Shown: piece by piece, positions 7,727-16,383 of the stretch
Numbering within the stretch: position 1 is the stretch's first letter
How the letters are laid out: every line of letters starts with the position of its first letter
Assembly: GCF_038007465.1 (NCBI RefSeq)
Contig: NZ_JBBOXF010000001.1
Location: forward strand, 496,001 to 560,000
Source: Sporosarcina sp. FSL K6-1508
GTDB taxonomy: Bacteria > Bacillota > Bacilli > Bacillales_A > Planococcaceae
Direction: 5' to 3'
Length of the DNA: 64,000 nucleotides
Notes under the pieces: model-generated
Databases searched by the model: none
Told to the model about the DNA's origin: nothing
What the model saw: only the letters and a program-made list of their open reading frames with translations
Translations under genes and position numbers: made by a program

Positions 7727-8638
7727 GTGACAAAAGAAAGTCAGGATTATCCGCTGTATCCGAACTTCGGAAAAATCACAAGGTATCAAGAAGTACCGAT
7801 AACAGTGCCCGAGCAACGCCAACTGCGCCAACCAGGCGTCGAAGGATTGATGGTCCCCGCCCCAATTATTGAAAATCCGAATTATAAAGGCAGTGGGAAA
7901 CTAAACAATAAAGTCGCGCTCATAACAGGCGGAGACAGCGGGATGGGAGCAGCAGCCGCGATTTCTTTTGCAAAAGAGGGGGCCGATGTCGCGATTTCGT
8001 ATCTGGATGAACACGAGGATGCAAACCGGACAAAAACGAGGATTGAAGAACTTGGAAAGCGTTGTCTGCTCTTGCCTGGCGACTTAAGGGATAAACAACA
8101 ATGCATAGATATTGTGGAACAAACCATCAGTACATTCGGGAAGCTGGATATCCTTTGCAATCACGTCGGAATCCAATTCCAGCAATTAAGTCTGCTGGAT
8201 ATCAGTGATCAGCAATTCGATGATACCTTCAAAGTGAATATCTACTCCTATTTTTATACAACCCGTGCTGCACTCCCCCACTTGCAAGCAGGAAGTTCCA
8301 TCATTAACACAACCTCTGTGGTAGCTTACGAAGGTAATGATCAATTGATCGATTATAGCGCTACCAAGGGAGCCATCGTCAGTTTCACGCGGGCCTTGGC
8401 GAACAATCTTGTGTCGCAGGGTATTCGAGTCAATGCAATTGCACCCGGCAGAATATGGACCCCGCTCATCCCTTCAAGTTTCTCCGCAGACGAAGTAACG
8501 CAAGCGGGAAATCCAATGGAGCGCCAAGGTCAGCCTTTTGAAGTTGCCCCAACCTTTGTCTATCTCGCATCCGATGATTCACGTTTCGTGACAGGTCAAA
8601 CACTTCATGTGAATGGCGGACAATTCACTTCATCATAA
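7727..8638 (+). CDS. SDR family oxidoreductase, general-stress-protein-39 type
   Basis: An NAD(P)-dependent short-chain dehydrogenase of 303 residues with the N-terminal extension of about 55 residues typical of the YdaD/YhdF/YhxC (Gsp39) group. The Rossmann motif is TGGDSGMG near residue 67, followed by the catalytic Ser in INTTSVVAY and YSATKGA with the Tyr-Lys pair. The usual NNAG motif is altered to NHVG. Start is GTG at 7727 behind TAGGAGG. Relatives are stress-induced and their substrates are mostly unknown. It stands alone between two terminators. Confidence 0.85.
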   Translation: MTKESQDYPLYPNFGKITRYQEVPITVPEQRQLRQPGVEGLMVPAPIIENPNYKGSGKLNNKVALITGGDSGMGAAAAISFAKEGADVAISYLDEHEDANRTKTRIEELGKRCLLLPGDLRDKQQCIDIVEQTISTFGKLDILCNHVGIQFQQLSLLDISDQQFDDTFKVNIYSYFYTTRAALPHLQAGSSIINTTSVVAYEGNDQLIDYSATKGAIVSFTRALANNLVSQGIRVNAIAPGRIWTPLIPSSFSADEVTQAGNPMERQGQPFEVAPTFVYLASDDSRFVTGQTLHVNGGQFTSS

Positions 8639-8696
8639 GAATAGTTTATAACTGTAACTTACGCCCATATTGCCTAAGACCATGCTGTACAATCAG

Positions 8697-8730
8697 AAAA
8701 CACCAGACCTTAACAGGATTCTGGTGTTTT
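8697..8730. terminator. Bidirectional terminator
   Basis: AAAACACCAGA and TCTGGTGTTTT form an 11-bp stem with A and T runs on both sides. It separates the converging SDR gene and DUF2512 gene. Confidence 0.85.
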
Positions 8731-8746
8731 CATCATGAAATGGGGG

Positions 8747-9250
8747 TTAATATGGATTTTTCTTCTTCCGTTTTTTAGGTCTGTATTTTTTGTTCTTATC
8801 TTTTGGCTTATCTTCAACTGGCTTCTTGATATCGTACTCTGATCCAAATTCGGTCTGCAAGTTATCTTTTTGGTATGATCTAATGTCTTTTTCAGGAACC
8901 ACTTTTTCATCAGTGAAAATCTGTTTTTGTAAATACTTATGAAATACGAATTCCCCTCCCGCAATAAGAATTGCAGATATAAAAGCAGCCATACCTAAGC
9001 GAACGGGCTGGTCATAAAAGTACGTACCCACTAACCAGATCATAACAAGTGCTAAACCAAAATCGGCTATTGTAGCAGCTATATTTTTTATCCGTGGTAA
9101 CAAGAACATGTCACCGATAAACGATACACCTGTCAATAACACACTTGTGAGCAGGATATTTGCAAACGAAACTCCGTAAAGCCCTAAAACAACCCACAAC
9201 ACTACTGTAATCATTACAAATTTAATTATTAGCGCTGTCATCGTCTTCAT
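8747..9250 (-). CDS. DUF2512 (YndM-family) membrane protein
   Basis: 167 residues with four hydrophobic segments in the first 100 residues, then a hydrophilic tail that ends in a very basic stretch (KKYRPKKRKKKNPY). The N-terminus MKTMTALIIKFVMITVVLW, and the words LLTSVLLTGVSFIGD and ATIADFGLA, are typical of the DUF2512 family found in endospore-forming Bacillales. Function is unknown. The basic tail probably lies in the cytoplasm. Single gene, ending at the shared terminator. Confidence 0.85.
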   Translation of the reverse strand: MKTMTALIIKFVMITVVLWVVLGLYGVSFANILLTSVLLTGVSFIGDMFLLPRIKNIAATIADFGLALVMIWLVGTYFYDQPVRLGMAAFISAILIAGGEFVFHKYLQKQIFTDEKVVPEKDIRSYQKDNLQTEFGSEYDIKKPVEDKPKDKNKKYRPKKRKKKNPY

Positions 9251-9285
9251 CAGTTACTTTCCTCCATTCTGGGTTATAATTTTGT

Positions 9286-9520
9286 TTATTTCTTTTTAAA
9301 ACCGACATGATTAGAATGTCCAACTAAACTAATATTTACGATTTGTACAGTGTGACTGTATAAATCCTGCAGGGCTTCTGTTCCAGCTCTACTTACAATT
9401 GAAGTTGCAGGGATGAATTTGTAGTCGTTCACAAAAGACAGATTACTGTCCACAACTTTTCATCCACTTCGTGTTGGAACACCATTAATTTGTCACTAAA
9501 CGTATTTTTTATACTAGTAG
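9286..9520 (-). pseudogene. Possible frameshifted coding remnant
   Basis: On the minus strand one frame encodes a stretch ending ...NTFSDKLMVFQHEVDEK, and after a one-base shift near 9457 a second frame continues VVDSNLSFVNDYKFIPATS and runs on to GHSNHVGFKKK and a stop at 9286. Joined, the two give a protein-like sequence of about 75 residues with no internal stop. Neither part has a good start. I do not recognise the family. It may be the 3' end of a decayed gene or chance. Confidence 0.3.
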
Positions 9521-9836
9521 TGGTAATTTGTATAATCTGCCTATTCCCAAAAAAGCAAATGTGATACAAGGATTTTTATCTACCGCAATTTCTCAAAAAA
9601 AGGTTACAAGTAATTATGAAATTGATTCATGCAACCACCCTATGAAATGGTTAATGGAGGGTGCAGAAAAAAGTAAAGACTTTTGCAGAACTTTTATCTA
9701 CGGTCTGTCAAATTTGAGTTATACAGCATACTCTATTCTAGGAATAAGCACAGATAGCGAACCTTTTTTTGACTATGTGTTTCTTCGACAACTAAATCCG
9801 AAAGGTATAAGTTAATAAAAAAATGCATACGATTTA
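9521..9836. other. Intergenic stretch upstream of katE, no supported gene
   Basis: An open frame of 95 codons exists on the plus strand (TTG at 9528) but lacks a ribosome binding site and any family resemblance. I see no clear promoter, repeat or terminator here. Confidence 0.4.
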
Positions 9837-9872
9837 ATGATGGAGAAAAACAATGATGGGATAGGTGATTGC

Positions 9873-11936
9873 ATGGATGACAAATCCTCCTCAAGAAACA
9901 AAAAACCTGTTGACGAAAATAGCAAAAACGAACAACTAGAACAGTTCCGCATACAAAATACAGGGAAACCATTGACCACAAATCAATCGAAAAAATTATC
10001 AAATGACTCGGAACAGTTGAAGGCCGGAGCACGTGGTCCTTCATTGCGTCAGGACTATGAGTTCTTTGAAAAAATGACGCATTTTGTCCATGAACCAATA
10101 CCGGAAAGAAAAGTTCACGCAAGAGGTTACGGGGCCCATGGTGAGTTTGAATGTTATCAGTCGATGAAACAGTATACAAAAGCCGGATTTTTACAGGAAA
10201 CCGGGAAAAAGACTCCTGTATTTGTCCGGTTTTCTACTGTGCAAGGGAGTAGAGGTTCTAAGGATACAGCAAGGGATTTACGTTGCAAGGGCGTAAAATT
10301 TTATACAGAAGAAGGAAATTACGACTTGACAACGATTGCCATGCCTGTATTAGTCAACCAAGATGCGATGAAATTCCCGGATGTCATGCATGCTTATCAA
10401 CCCGAGCCGCGTACCGGAATGCCAACTGCCGCCGGGGCACATGACACCTTCTGGGATTACGTAGCAAATAACCAGGAATCGCTGCATATGGTGTTGTGGA
10501 TCATGTCGGATCGGGGCATTTTAAGAAGTTATCGTATGATGGAATCATGGTCGATCAATACGTATCTATTGGTCAACGATCAAGGAGTAGCAACCTTTGT
10601 AAGGTTTGTTTGGAAACCTGTCCTCGGTGTCCATTCCTTGCTTCAAGACGAAGCGCAAAAAATTGGCGGAATAGACCCGGATTTCCACCGACGGGATCTT
10701 CGAGAAGCGATTGACCGTGGTGCTTATGCTGAATATGAATTAGGTGTCCAGCTGATTTCGATGGAAGATGAATTCAAATTCGACTTTGACGTCTTAGATC
10801 CTGCGAAGTTTTGGCCGGAAGAGATTGTCCCTGTTCAACTGATTGGTAAAATGACATTAAATCGTAATGTCGATAATGAATTTGCAGAATTGGAGCAAGT
10901 CGCATTCAACCCTGCCAATGTCGTTCCGGGAATTGATTTTTCCAATGATCCAGTCCTGCAAGGAAGGTTAATCGCTTATCAAAGTGCACAATACCATCGT
11001 CTCGGCAGCGCAAATTTTCAGGATTTGCCGATCAATCGGCCGATCTGTCCGTTTCATAATAATACAAGACAAGGCTTTATGAGATATCGGATCGATGTGG
11101 ACCAAGTCAGCTATCACGAAAACTCTTTAGCGAATAATACGCCGTACACGACGCCACCGGAAGAAGGCGGCTATGAATCCTATCCGAAAAAAATAGATGG
11201 GCACGCCATACGGGCACGGAGCAAATCGTTCGATGATTTCTTTACTCAACCGAGAATCTTCTGGAATAGCTTGACTCCAGTTGAAAAGCAACATACGATC
11301 GAAGCGCTTAGCTATCAACTCGGAAGTGTAATGAGCGAATCTGTCCGCCAGCAAAACGTCGATATGTTGGTCAATGTAGATAAGGAATTGGCTTGCATTG
11401 TGGCTGATAATATCGGTGTCGATCGTCCAAGTGGAACGAATGTCCCGGTATCAACTAGTTACGCTTCCCTTAGTCAGGCAAGTACCCCTAAATATGCATA
11501 TTCGTTAAAAGTTGGCGTATTGATTGGCAATGGTTTTAACGGTCAAGAGGTAACAAATGCGATTAACGCACTCCAACAGCATGGGGTTTTCATCGAAATA
11601 GTCAGTGAAAGGCTTGGTACAGTCACTGGGGCCGATGGAACAAAAATCAAAGTCAATAAGACCTTTCTCACCTCTAGTCCATATTTACTTGACTCCATTT
11701 ATGTAGTTGGAGGAAATTCTGAAAACCAAGATAAATTCAAGAAAGATATGATGTATTATGTAAATAACACATATAAACACTATAAACCAATTGGTGTTGC
11801 TTCAACTGGTCAGTCTTATTTTCAAAAAACAGAAAAAAATAATTTAGCTGGCATCGTTTTTGCCGAAAATAATCAAGACTTCGGCAATGAGTTTGTCTCT
11901 GCAATCGCTCAGCAACGTTTTTGGGATAGAAAATAG
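9873..11936 (+). CDS. katE: Large-subunit catalase (KatE/HPII type) with C-terminal DJ-1/PfpI-like domain and altered active site
   Basis: 687 residues from an ATG at 9873 (GGTGAT upstream; an earlier ATG at 9837 has no site). The order matches E. coli HPII: arm, heme catalase core, then a flavodoxin-like domain from about residue 545. The distal His is kept in KVHARGYGAHG (about 82) and the heme ligand in RLIAYQ (Arg365, Tyr369). The distal Asn is not: the canonical DLVGNNTPVFF reads DLTTIAMPVLV, with Ile at the Asn position (about 155), and the preceding RGFAxKF is RCKGVKF. The frame is otherwise intact. It may be a less active catalase or have another heme activity. Role otherwise: hydrogen peroxide removal. 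Confidence 0.88.
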   Translation: MDDKSSSRNKKPVDENSKNEQLEQFRIQNTGKPLTTNQSKKLSNDSEQLKAGARGPSLRQDYEFFEKMTHFVHEPIPERKVHARGYGAHGEFECYQSMKQYTKAGFLQETGKKTPVFVRFSTVQGSRGSKDTARDLRCKGVKFYTEEGNYDLTTIAMPVLVNQDAMKFPDVMHAYQPEPRTGMPTAAGAHDTFWDYVANNQESLHMVLWIMSDRGILRSYRMMESWSINTYLLVNDQGVATFVRFVWKPVLGVHSLLQDEAQKIGGIDPDFHRRDLREAIDRGAYAEYELGVQLISMEDEFKFDFDVLDPAKFWPEEIVPVQLIGKMTLNRNVDNEFAELEQVAFNPANVVPGIDFSNDPVLQGRLIAYQSAQYHRLGSANFQDLPINRPICPFHNNTRQGFMRYRIDVDQVSYHENSLANNTPYTTPPEEGGYESYPKKIDGHAIRARSKSFDDFFTQPRIFWNSLTPVEKQHTIEALSYQLGSVMSESVRQQNVDMLVNVDKELACIVADNIGVDRPSGTNVPVSTSYASLSQASTPKYAYSLKVGVLIGNGFNGQEVTNAINALQQHGVFIEIVSERLGTVTGADGTKIKVNKTFLTSSPYLLDSIYVVGGNSENQDKFKKDMMYYVNNTYKHYKPIGVASTGQSYFQKTEKNNLAGIVFAENNQDFGNEFVSAIAQQRFWDRK

Positions 11937-11973
11937 TATTGTGATCTTAATTGGGGACAATCGCAATTTATTA

Positions 11974-11988
11974 TGGTGACAGTCACCA
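11974..11988. repeat. Palindrome TGGTGACAGTCACCA (dispersed element, copy 1)
   Basis: A perfect 15-base palindrome behind katE. The core GGTGACWGTCACC recurs at 54834-54846 and, with a damaged left half, at 58284-58296. Here it is followed by AT-rich sequence with a short inverted repeat (TTCAC/GTGAA) up to about 12045. Confidence 0.6.
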
Positions 11989-12069
11989 AATCAAACATGA
12001 ATTTCACAACTAACACGTTTGTTCCATTAAACGTGAATTTTCATCCAAATATCCGCTGTTTACTACTTG

Positions 12070-12098
12070 TTGACACTTGTTCGTCGTCTTGCTATGAT
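12070..12098 (+). promoter_or_regulatory. SigA-type promoter of the argS T-box
   Basis: TTGACA (12070-12075), 17 bases, TATGAT (12093-12098). Transcription would start near 12105, just before the first T-box stem. Confidence 0.8.
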
Positions 12099-12104
12099 CA
12101 CATA

Positions 12105-12320
12105 CAATATCATTGACGAAGAGAGTAGCAACCGCTTCTTTTTCAGCGAACCGGGGATGGTGGGAGCCCGGTGAAGAGTGCTTGTGAACCGCACTTCAGA
12201 GATGCTTGTTCCAAGCCGGTGTCTCGCCGTTATGAGAAAGTGGCCCCTATTGCGGGCAATTTGAGTGGTACCGCGGAAGTTAAGCTTTCGTCTCATTAAT
12301 TTGAGATGAAGGCTTTTTAT
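12105..12320 (+). ncRNA. T-box riboswitch, arginine specific
   Basis: A tRNA-sensing leader. Visible parts are the AGAGAG motif at the base of stem I, the apical GGATGGTGGGAGCC loop, a specifier region GTGAACCGCAC with CGC (Arg) at 12190-12192 followed by A, the T-box TGGTACCGCGG at 12266-12276, and a terminator stem (AGCTTTCGTCTC with GAGATGAAGGCT) ending in TTTTTATTTTATTTTTT. Uncharged tRNA-Arg should pair with CGC and with the T-box, favour the antiterminator and allow argS transcription. The specifier agrees with the downstream gene. Confidence 0.9.
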
Positions 12321-12353
12321 TTTATTTTTTCATTAATTAAAGGGGTGTTCGTG

Positions 12354-14018
12354 ATGAAAACAGATGTCCTGCAAGTGCTTCAACAATTCAGCCCGGTGCC
12401 ATTGGATAAAAATATGTTAGAAAGGCCCGTTCACACACATTTAGGAGATTTGGCCCTGCCTTGTTTCCCGTTCGCAAAAGCACTTAGAAAATCACCTGTT
12501 ATTATTGCCGATGAAATTGCACAAGCCATCAATCATCCACTGATTCATAAAGCTGTGGCCGTCAACGGGTATGTGAATATCTTTCTGAACCGTTCTACGA
12601 TTACCAGTAGCCTACTGCTGAAAATTCTAGATCAATCAATATCCTTTGGTTCATCTAACGTAGGGAGTGGCGGCGTGGTGACGATTGACTTGTCCTCACC
12701 TAATATCGCAAAGCCATTTTCCATGGGGCATCTGCGTTCCACTGTCATCGGGAATTCAATTTCACTGCTACTAGAAAAAAACGGTTTTAAGACTGTGAAA
12801 ATCAATTACATCGGTGATTGGGGTACGCAATTCGGCAAGCTGCTGACAGCCTACCGGAAATGGGGCAATGAACGAGAGGTTCAGCTAGCGCCAATTCAGA
12901 CGTTACTAAGACTGTATATTCGTTTTCATGAAGAAGCGGAGCATGACGAATCGCTGAATGATGAAGGCAGAGCAGCATTCAAGGCCCTGGAAGATGGAGA
13001 TTTGGAAGCGTTGGCGTTATGGAAATGGTTCAAAACGGAATCCCTCAAAGAATTTCAACGCATTTATGATTTGCTTGGTATCACTTTTGATTCCTATAAC
13101 GGCGAGGCCTACTATAATGACAAGATGGAACCAATCGTTAAAGAGTTGGCGGATAAAGGACTTTTACAAGAATCAAATGGAGCACTCGTCGTTGAACTTG
13201 ATGAGGATATGCCGCCTTGTTTGATTATGAAATCAGACGGCGCGACATTATATGCCACACGTGATTTAACTGCAGCAATCGATAGAAAAGAAACGTATGA
13301 CTTCGTCAAATCTCTCTATGTCGTTGGGAATGAACAAAGTCTCCATTTTACGCAATTTAAGAAGGTCCTTAGTAAAATGGGCTACGAATGGGCAGATGAT
13401 ATCCAACATATTCCTTTCGGTCTCATATTGAAAGCCGGGAAAAAGATGTCGACCCGCAAAGGAAAAATCGTCTTGCTGGAACAAGTTTTGAATGAGGCAA
13501 TTTCGCTCGCCGAGGCGACAATTGAAGCGAAGAATCCGAATTTAGCTAACAAGGGAGAAGTCGCCGAAGCAGTCGGCGTCGGAGCCATCATTTTTGGCGA
13601 TCTGAAACAGCACCGAAAACACGATATCGAATTCAACTTGGAAACAATGCTTCAAACAGAAGGCGAAACCGGCCCTTATGTCCAATATGCTTATGCACGG
13701 GCCAAGTCAGTGTTAAGAAAAGCCGGGGAAATACAGTCATTTAGCGTAAATGACGTGAATGATTTCGAATGGGAGATCATTAGAGCATTGGAGCAATTCC
13801 CACATATAGTTAAGCGTGCCGCTGATGAGTTGGACCCTTCCATCATTGCAAAATACGCAATTGATCTTGCCCAAACGTTCAGCTCCTTTTATGGGAATGT
13901 TAAGGTTCTTTCCGATACAAACCATCTACAATACAGAATTGCGCTGATCACAAGCACCGTAATTGTATTGAAAGAGGCGCTCCGATTGTTGGGAATGAAG
14001 GCGCCTGAGGAGATGTGA
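12354..14018 (+). CDS. argS: Arginine-tRNA ligase
   Basis: 554 residues, normal for class I ArgRS. It charges tRNA-Arg. The N-terminal additional domain is followed by SPNIAKPFSMGHLRSTVIG, the ArgRS form of the HIGH motif, and GKKMSTRKG, a KMSKS variant; the DALR anticodon-binding domain closes the protein (VQYAYARAKSVLRKAG onward). Start ATG at 12354 behind AAAGGGGTG; an in-frame ATG at 12306 lies inside the terminator and is not used. Expression should be set by the T-box leader. Confidence 0.95.
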   Translation: MKTDVLQVLQQFSPVPLDKNMLERPVHTHLGDLALPCFPFAKALRKSPVIIADEIAQAINHPLIHKAVAVNGYVNIFLNRSTITSSLLLKILDQSISFGSSNVGSGGVVTIDLSSPNIAKPFSMGHLRSTVIGNSISLLLEKNGFKTVKINYIGDWGTQFGKLLTAYRKWGNEREVQLAPIQTLLRLYIRFHEEAEHDESLNDEGRAAFKALEDGDLEALALWKWFKTESLKEFQRIYDLLGITFDSYNGEAYYNDKMEPIVKELADKGLLQESNGALVVELDEDMPPCLIMKSDGATLYATRDLTAAIDRKETYDFVKSLYVVGNEQSLHFTQFKKVLSKMGYEWADDIQHIPFGLILKAGKKMSTRKGKIVLLEQVLNEAISLAEATIEAKNPNLANKGEVAEAVGVGAIIFGDLKQHRKHDIEFNLETMLQTEGETGPYVQYAYARAKSVLRKAGEIQSFSVNDVNDFEWEIIRALEQFPHIVKRAADELDPSIIAKYAIDLAQTFSSFYGNVKVLSDTNHLQYRIALITSTVIVLKEALRLLGMKAPEEM

Positions 14019-14086
14019 TTGAAAGTGAATGACACCAATCATTCGTAAGTCATTAGGTTCTGTGTAGCGTATAAAAACAACGAAAA

Positions 14087-14133
14087 GCGATGATGAAAAC
14101 GCCAAACATTTAAATTTGGCATTTCACCATCGC
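14087..14133 (-). terminator. Long stem-loop, probable terminator
   Basis: GCGATGATGAAA and GCCAAA pair with TTTGGC and TTTCACCATCGC, giving an imperfect stem of about 20 bp. On the minus strand it is followed by TTTTCGTTGTTTTT. It could end the small gene at 14277-14408 and also the convergent argS transcript. Confidence 0.5.
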
Positions 14134-14169
14134 AATCCATTACATTAATTAATTGAGTTTCTTGTTCAA

Positions 14170-14260
14170 TATATGTTGAAATAAAGAATCCCATTGAATC
14201 CGCTTTGGTGCGAGGGGAGGCCACCCACCAAAGCGGATATTCTTTATCTCAACATATAGA
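14170..14260. repeat. Complete 90-bp hairpin repeat
   Basis: TATATGTTGAAATAAAGAAT and ATCCGCTTTGGTG on the left pair with CCACCAAAGCGGAT, ATTCTTTAT and TCAACATATA on the right, leaving a short GC-rich loop. The whole stretch folds into one long, nearly perfect hairpin, like a small non-autonomous palindromic element. Its left half recurs in degenerate form near 240-290. Confidence 0.75.
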
Positions 14261-14276
14261 GTTGCGGAATACACGG

Positions 14277-14408
14277 CTATTTGTTCTTAATCTCCTCCAG
14301 CAATGAAATAATCTTTTCATTCTGTTCAATCACTGTTTCGTTTTGACTTCTCATTTTTGAAAAGTCGAAAACAAATACAAGCAATATTATTAGCCCAAAA
14401 AAGCCCAA
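14277..14408 (-). CDS. Small membrane protein with coiled-coil tail (43 aa)
   Basis: TTG at 14408 lies eight bases behind a GAGGTG site. The product is MGFFGLIILLVFVFDFSK followed by a charged amphipathic helix (NETVIEQNEKIISLLEEIKNK). One membrane anchor followed by a short coiled coil is a very common layout for small Bacillales proteins of unknown function. No neighbour suggests a role. Confidence 0.6.
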   Translation of the reverse strand: MGFFGLIILLVFVFDFSKMRSQNETVIEQNEKIISLLEEIKNK

Positions 14409-14571
14409 AGTCTTTGCACCTCATTACTTTCCTGTGATTTTATTACTAGAATCAGATAGTTTTTTACATTCTGCCCTTTTACTTGAACCAACTCTACTAC
14501 TTATACGTCCGTGTTAGTTGGAACGTTTCATTAATTCAGAAGTAAGTAATCAAAAACTCCTTTCTTTACAC

Positions 14572-14606
14572 AAAAGAAGCGCTGCCTACATGGCAGCGCT
14601 TCTTTT
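14572..14606. terminator. Bidirectional terminator before the AGCS symporter
   Basis: AAAAGAAGCGCTGCC and GGCAGCGCTTCTTTT form a 15-bp perfect stem with a five-base loop. It ends the minus-strand symporter transcript. Confidence 0.9.
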
Positions 14607-14665
14607 AGTAGTATTCTCAACGTTATTTGCTACTAAATTTCCCAACTTTTAATTCCGTATGTCAT

Positions 14666-16075
14666 TCAACGCTTTCCATCTTCCTCTTCCCAACACTCCG
14701 CACCTTTAAGACCCGGAACCGAGCTAGCTTTAAACACCGGATTCAGCCCTTTTTTACGTTGTGCTGAGAAATCATCGAGCACTTTGAATGCAACTTTACC
14801 AAGCACCAGAATGACAAATAAGTTCAATAGCGCCATCATTCCCATGAATAGATCTGCCATGCTCCAGACAACGCTCACTTTCGCCATTGCACCGAACATA
14901 ACCATGCCGAGAACGGCGAAACGGTAAACTGTCATCCAAGATTTATGGGCATTAATGAATTCGATATTTGTCTCCCCGTAATAATAATTTCCTATGATCG
15001 AACTGAATGCAAAGAACATGATGGCAAACGCAACGAAATACGGAGCCCATGCTCCAACATGAACAGCCATCGAAGCCTGCGTCAGCAGGATACCGTCCAT
15101 TTCTCCAGTCCCATAAAGATCCGCCAGCAGAATGATGAATGCAGTAGCTGAACAGATGATAATCGTGTCAAAAAATACACCTAGACTCTGAACAAGCCCT
15201 TGTTTTGCCGGATGTGAAGCGTTCGCTGTAGCTGCTGCATTCGGCACGCTCCCCATTCCAGCTTCGTTTGAAAACAGCCCGCGCCGTATGCCTTGCATCA
15301 TTGCAGCTCCGATACCGCCGCCGACTATTTCCTTGATGCCGAAAGCATGTTCAATAATTAATGCAAACATTGCGGGCACTTCAGTAATATTCATAATAAC
15401 GATATAAGCCGCGACAAGAATGTAAAGGACCGCCATAACCGGTACGATTGTCTGCGTAACTTTAACAATCCTTTTAACACCACCAAAAATAATGACCGCT
15501 GTTAATAAAACCAGACTTAATCCTATCACCCATGCAGGAATGCCGAAGACATCATTGAATGATTGGCTAATTGTATTCGACTGTACAGCATTGAAAATAA
15601 ATCCGAAACAAAGTGTCAACAGAATAGCAAACACAATCCCGAGTTTCCGCCAACCAAGTGCTTTCTGCATATAATAAGCAGGCCCTCCGCGGAATGAATC
15701 ACCATCTTTCACTTTGTAAACCTGCGCAAGCGTACTTTCCACGAAAGCCGTAGCCATCCCGATAATGGCAATAATCCACATCCAAAACACTGCGCCTGGT
15801 CCTCCGATTCCGATTGCAAGCGCAACTCCTGTAATATTACCCGTACCTACCCGTGAAGCTGCACTGATTGTGAATGCCTGAAACGGGGAGACTCCATCAT
15901 CGCCTTCTTTTTTCTCAACTATCAAGCGGAACATTTCACCAAACAGCCGCACTTGGACGAATTTCGTACGAATCGTAAAGTAGGCTCCTATTAAAAGAAG
16001 AACGCCGATCAGTATGTACGTCCATATAAAATCATTTGCTGGACCAACCAGCCATTTTAATGCATCCATAAACAT
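14666..16075 (-). CDS. AGCS-family sodium/alanine (or glycine) symporter
   Basis: 469 residues with about 11 membrane segments. The family signature region AASRVGTGNITGVALAIGIGGPG lies near residue 70, and RRGLFSNEAGMGSVPNAAATA follows near 275. Members import alanine or glycine with sodium. ATG at 16075 follows GAGGTGG. Single gene ending at the 14.59 kb terminator. The exact amino acid cannot be read from the sequence. Confidence 0.92.
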   Translation of the reverse strand: MFMDALKWLVGPANDFIWTYILIGVLLLIGAYFTIRTKFVQVRLFGEMFRLIVEKKEGDDGVSPFQAFTISAASRVGTGNITGVALAIGIGGPGAVFWMWIIAIIGMATAFVESTLAQVYKVKDGDSFRGGPAYYMQKALGWRKLGIVFAILLTLCFGFIFNAVQSNTISQSFNDVFGIPAWVIGLSLVLLTAVIIFGGVKRIVKVTQTIVPVMAVLYILVAAYIVIMNITEVPAMFALIIEHAFGIKEIVGGGIGAAMMQGIRRGLFSNEAGMGSVPNAAATANASHPAKQGLVQSLGVFFDTIIICSATAFIILLADLYGTGEMDGILLTQASMAVHVGAWAPYFVAFAIMFFAFSSIIGNYYYGETNIEFINAHKSWMTVYRFAVLGMVMFGAMAKVSVVWSMADLFMGMMALLNLFVILVLGKVAFKVLDDFSAQRKKGLNPVFKASSVPGLKGAECWEEEDGKR

Positions 16076-16172
16076 GGAGAAACCACCTCTTTCTAATCTA
16101 TTTTTACGTTAAGTTATATTTATATACCCCAAATCAAAAAATGTCTACCGTATTCTTTATATTTATATAAAT

Positions 16173-16213
16173 CAAAATACCATCAGGTTTTTGGTGAAAC
16201 CTGATGGCATTTT
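16173..16213 (-). terminator. Terminator behind the permease remnant
   Basis: ATGCCATCAGGTTT and AAACCTGATGGTAT form a stem with a T-rich 3' side on the minus strand. It lies just behind the truncated permease copy and probably now ends the yxeA transcript. Confidence 0.75.
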
Positions 16214-16219
16214 GATTAT

Positions 16220-16335
16220 AATGCTGCCTTGACCGTTTTTTATAATAACCGATAGTGAGAACAGCATACATAATGTAAATCAGTACATAAATGCCCATTG
16301 CTATTGAAGCGGGCACTGTAATGTCAGACATTTAA
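16220..16335 (-). pseudogene. C-terminal remnant of a BceB/YxdM-type permease
   Basis: The minus strand encodes MSDITVPASIAMGIYVLIYI..., closely matching the last 40 residues of the intact permease at 19122-21092 (MSDITVPTTIAMGLYALIYL...). One base is missing in the A run after GYYK. Restoring it gives GYYKKTVKAAL and a stop, the same end as in the intact gene. Nothing upstream of the Met aligns. So this is the 3' end of a second, decayed permease copy. Confidence 0.85.
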
Positions 16336-16383
16336 TATAGCTACTTGGTACTCATCATTAAACGTTTATTACAATTATCAAAA

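Noticed and set aside
9528..9815. 95-codon frame upstream of katE
   Set aside because: TTG start without a site, no family resemblance and amino acid composition unlike the neighbours.
14039..14224. 61-codon minus frame behind argS
   Set aside because: It runs through the stem-loop and the hairpin repeat and has no site.
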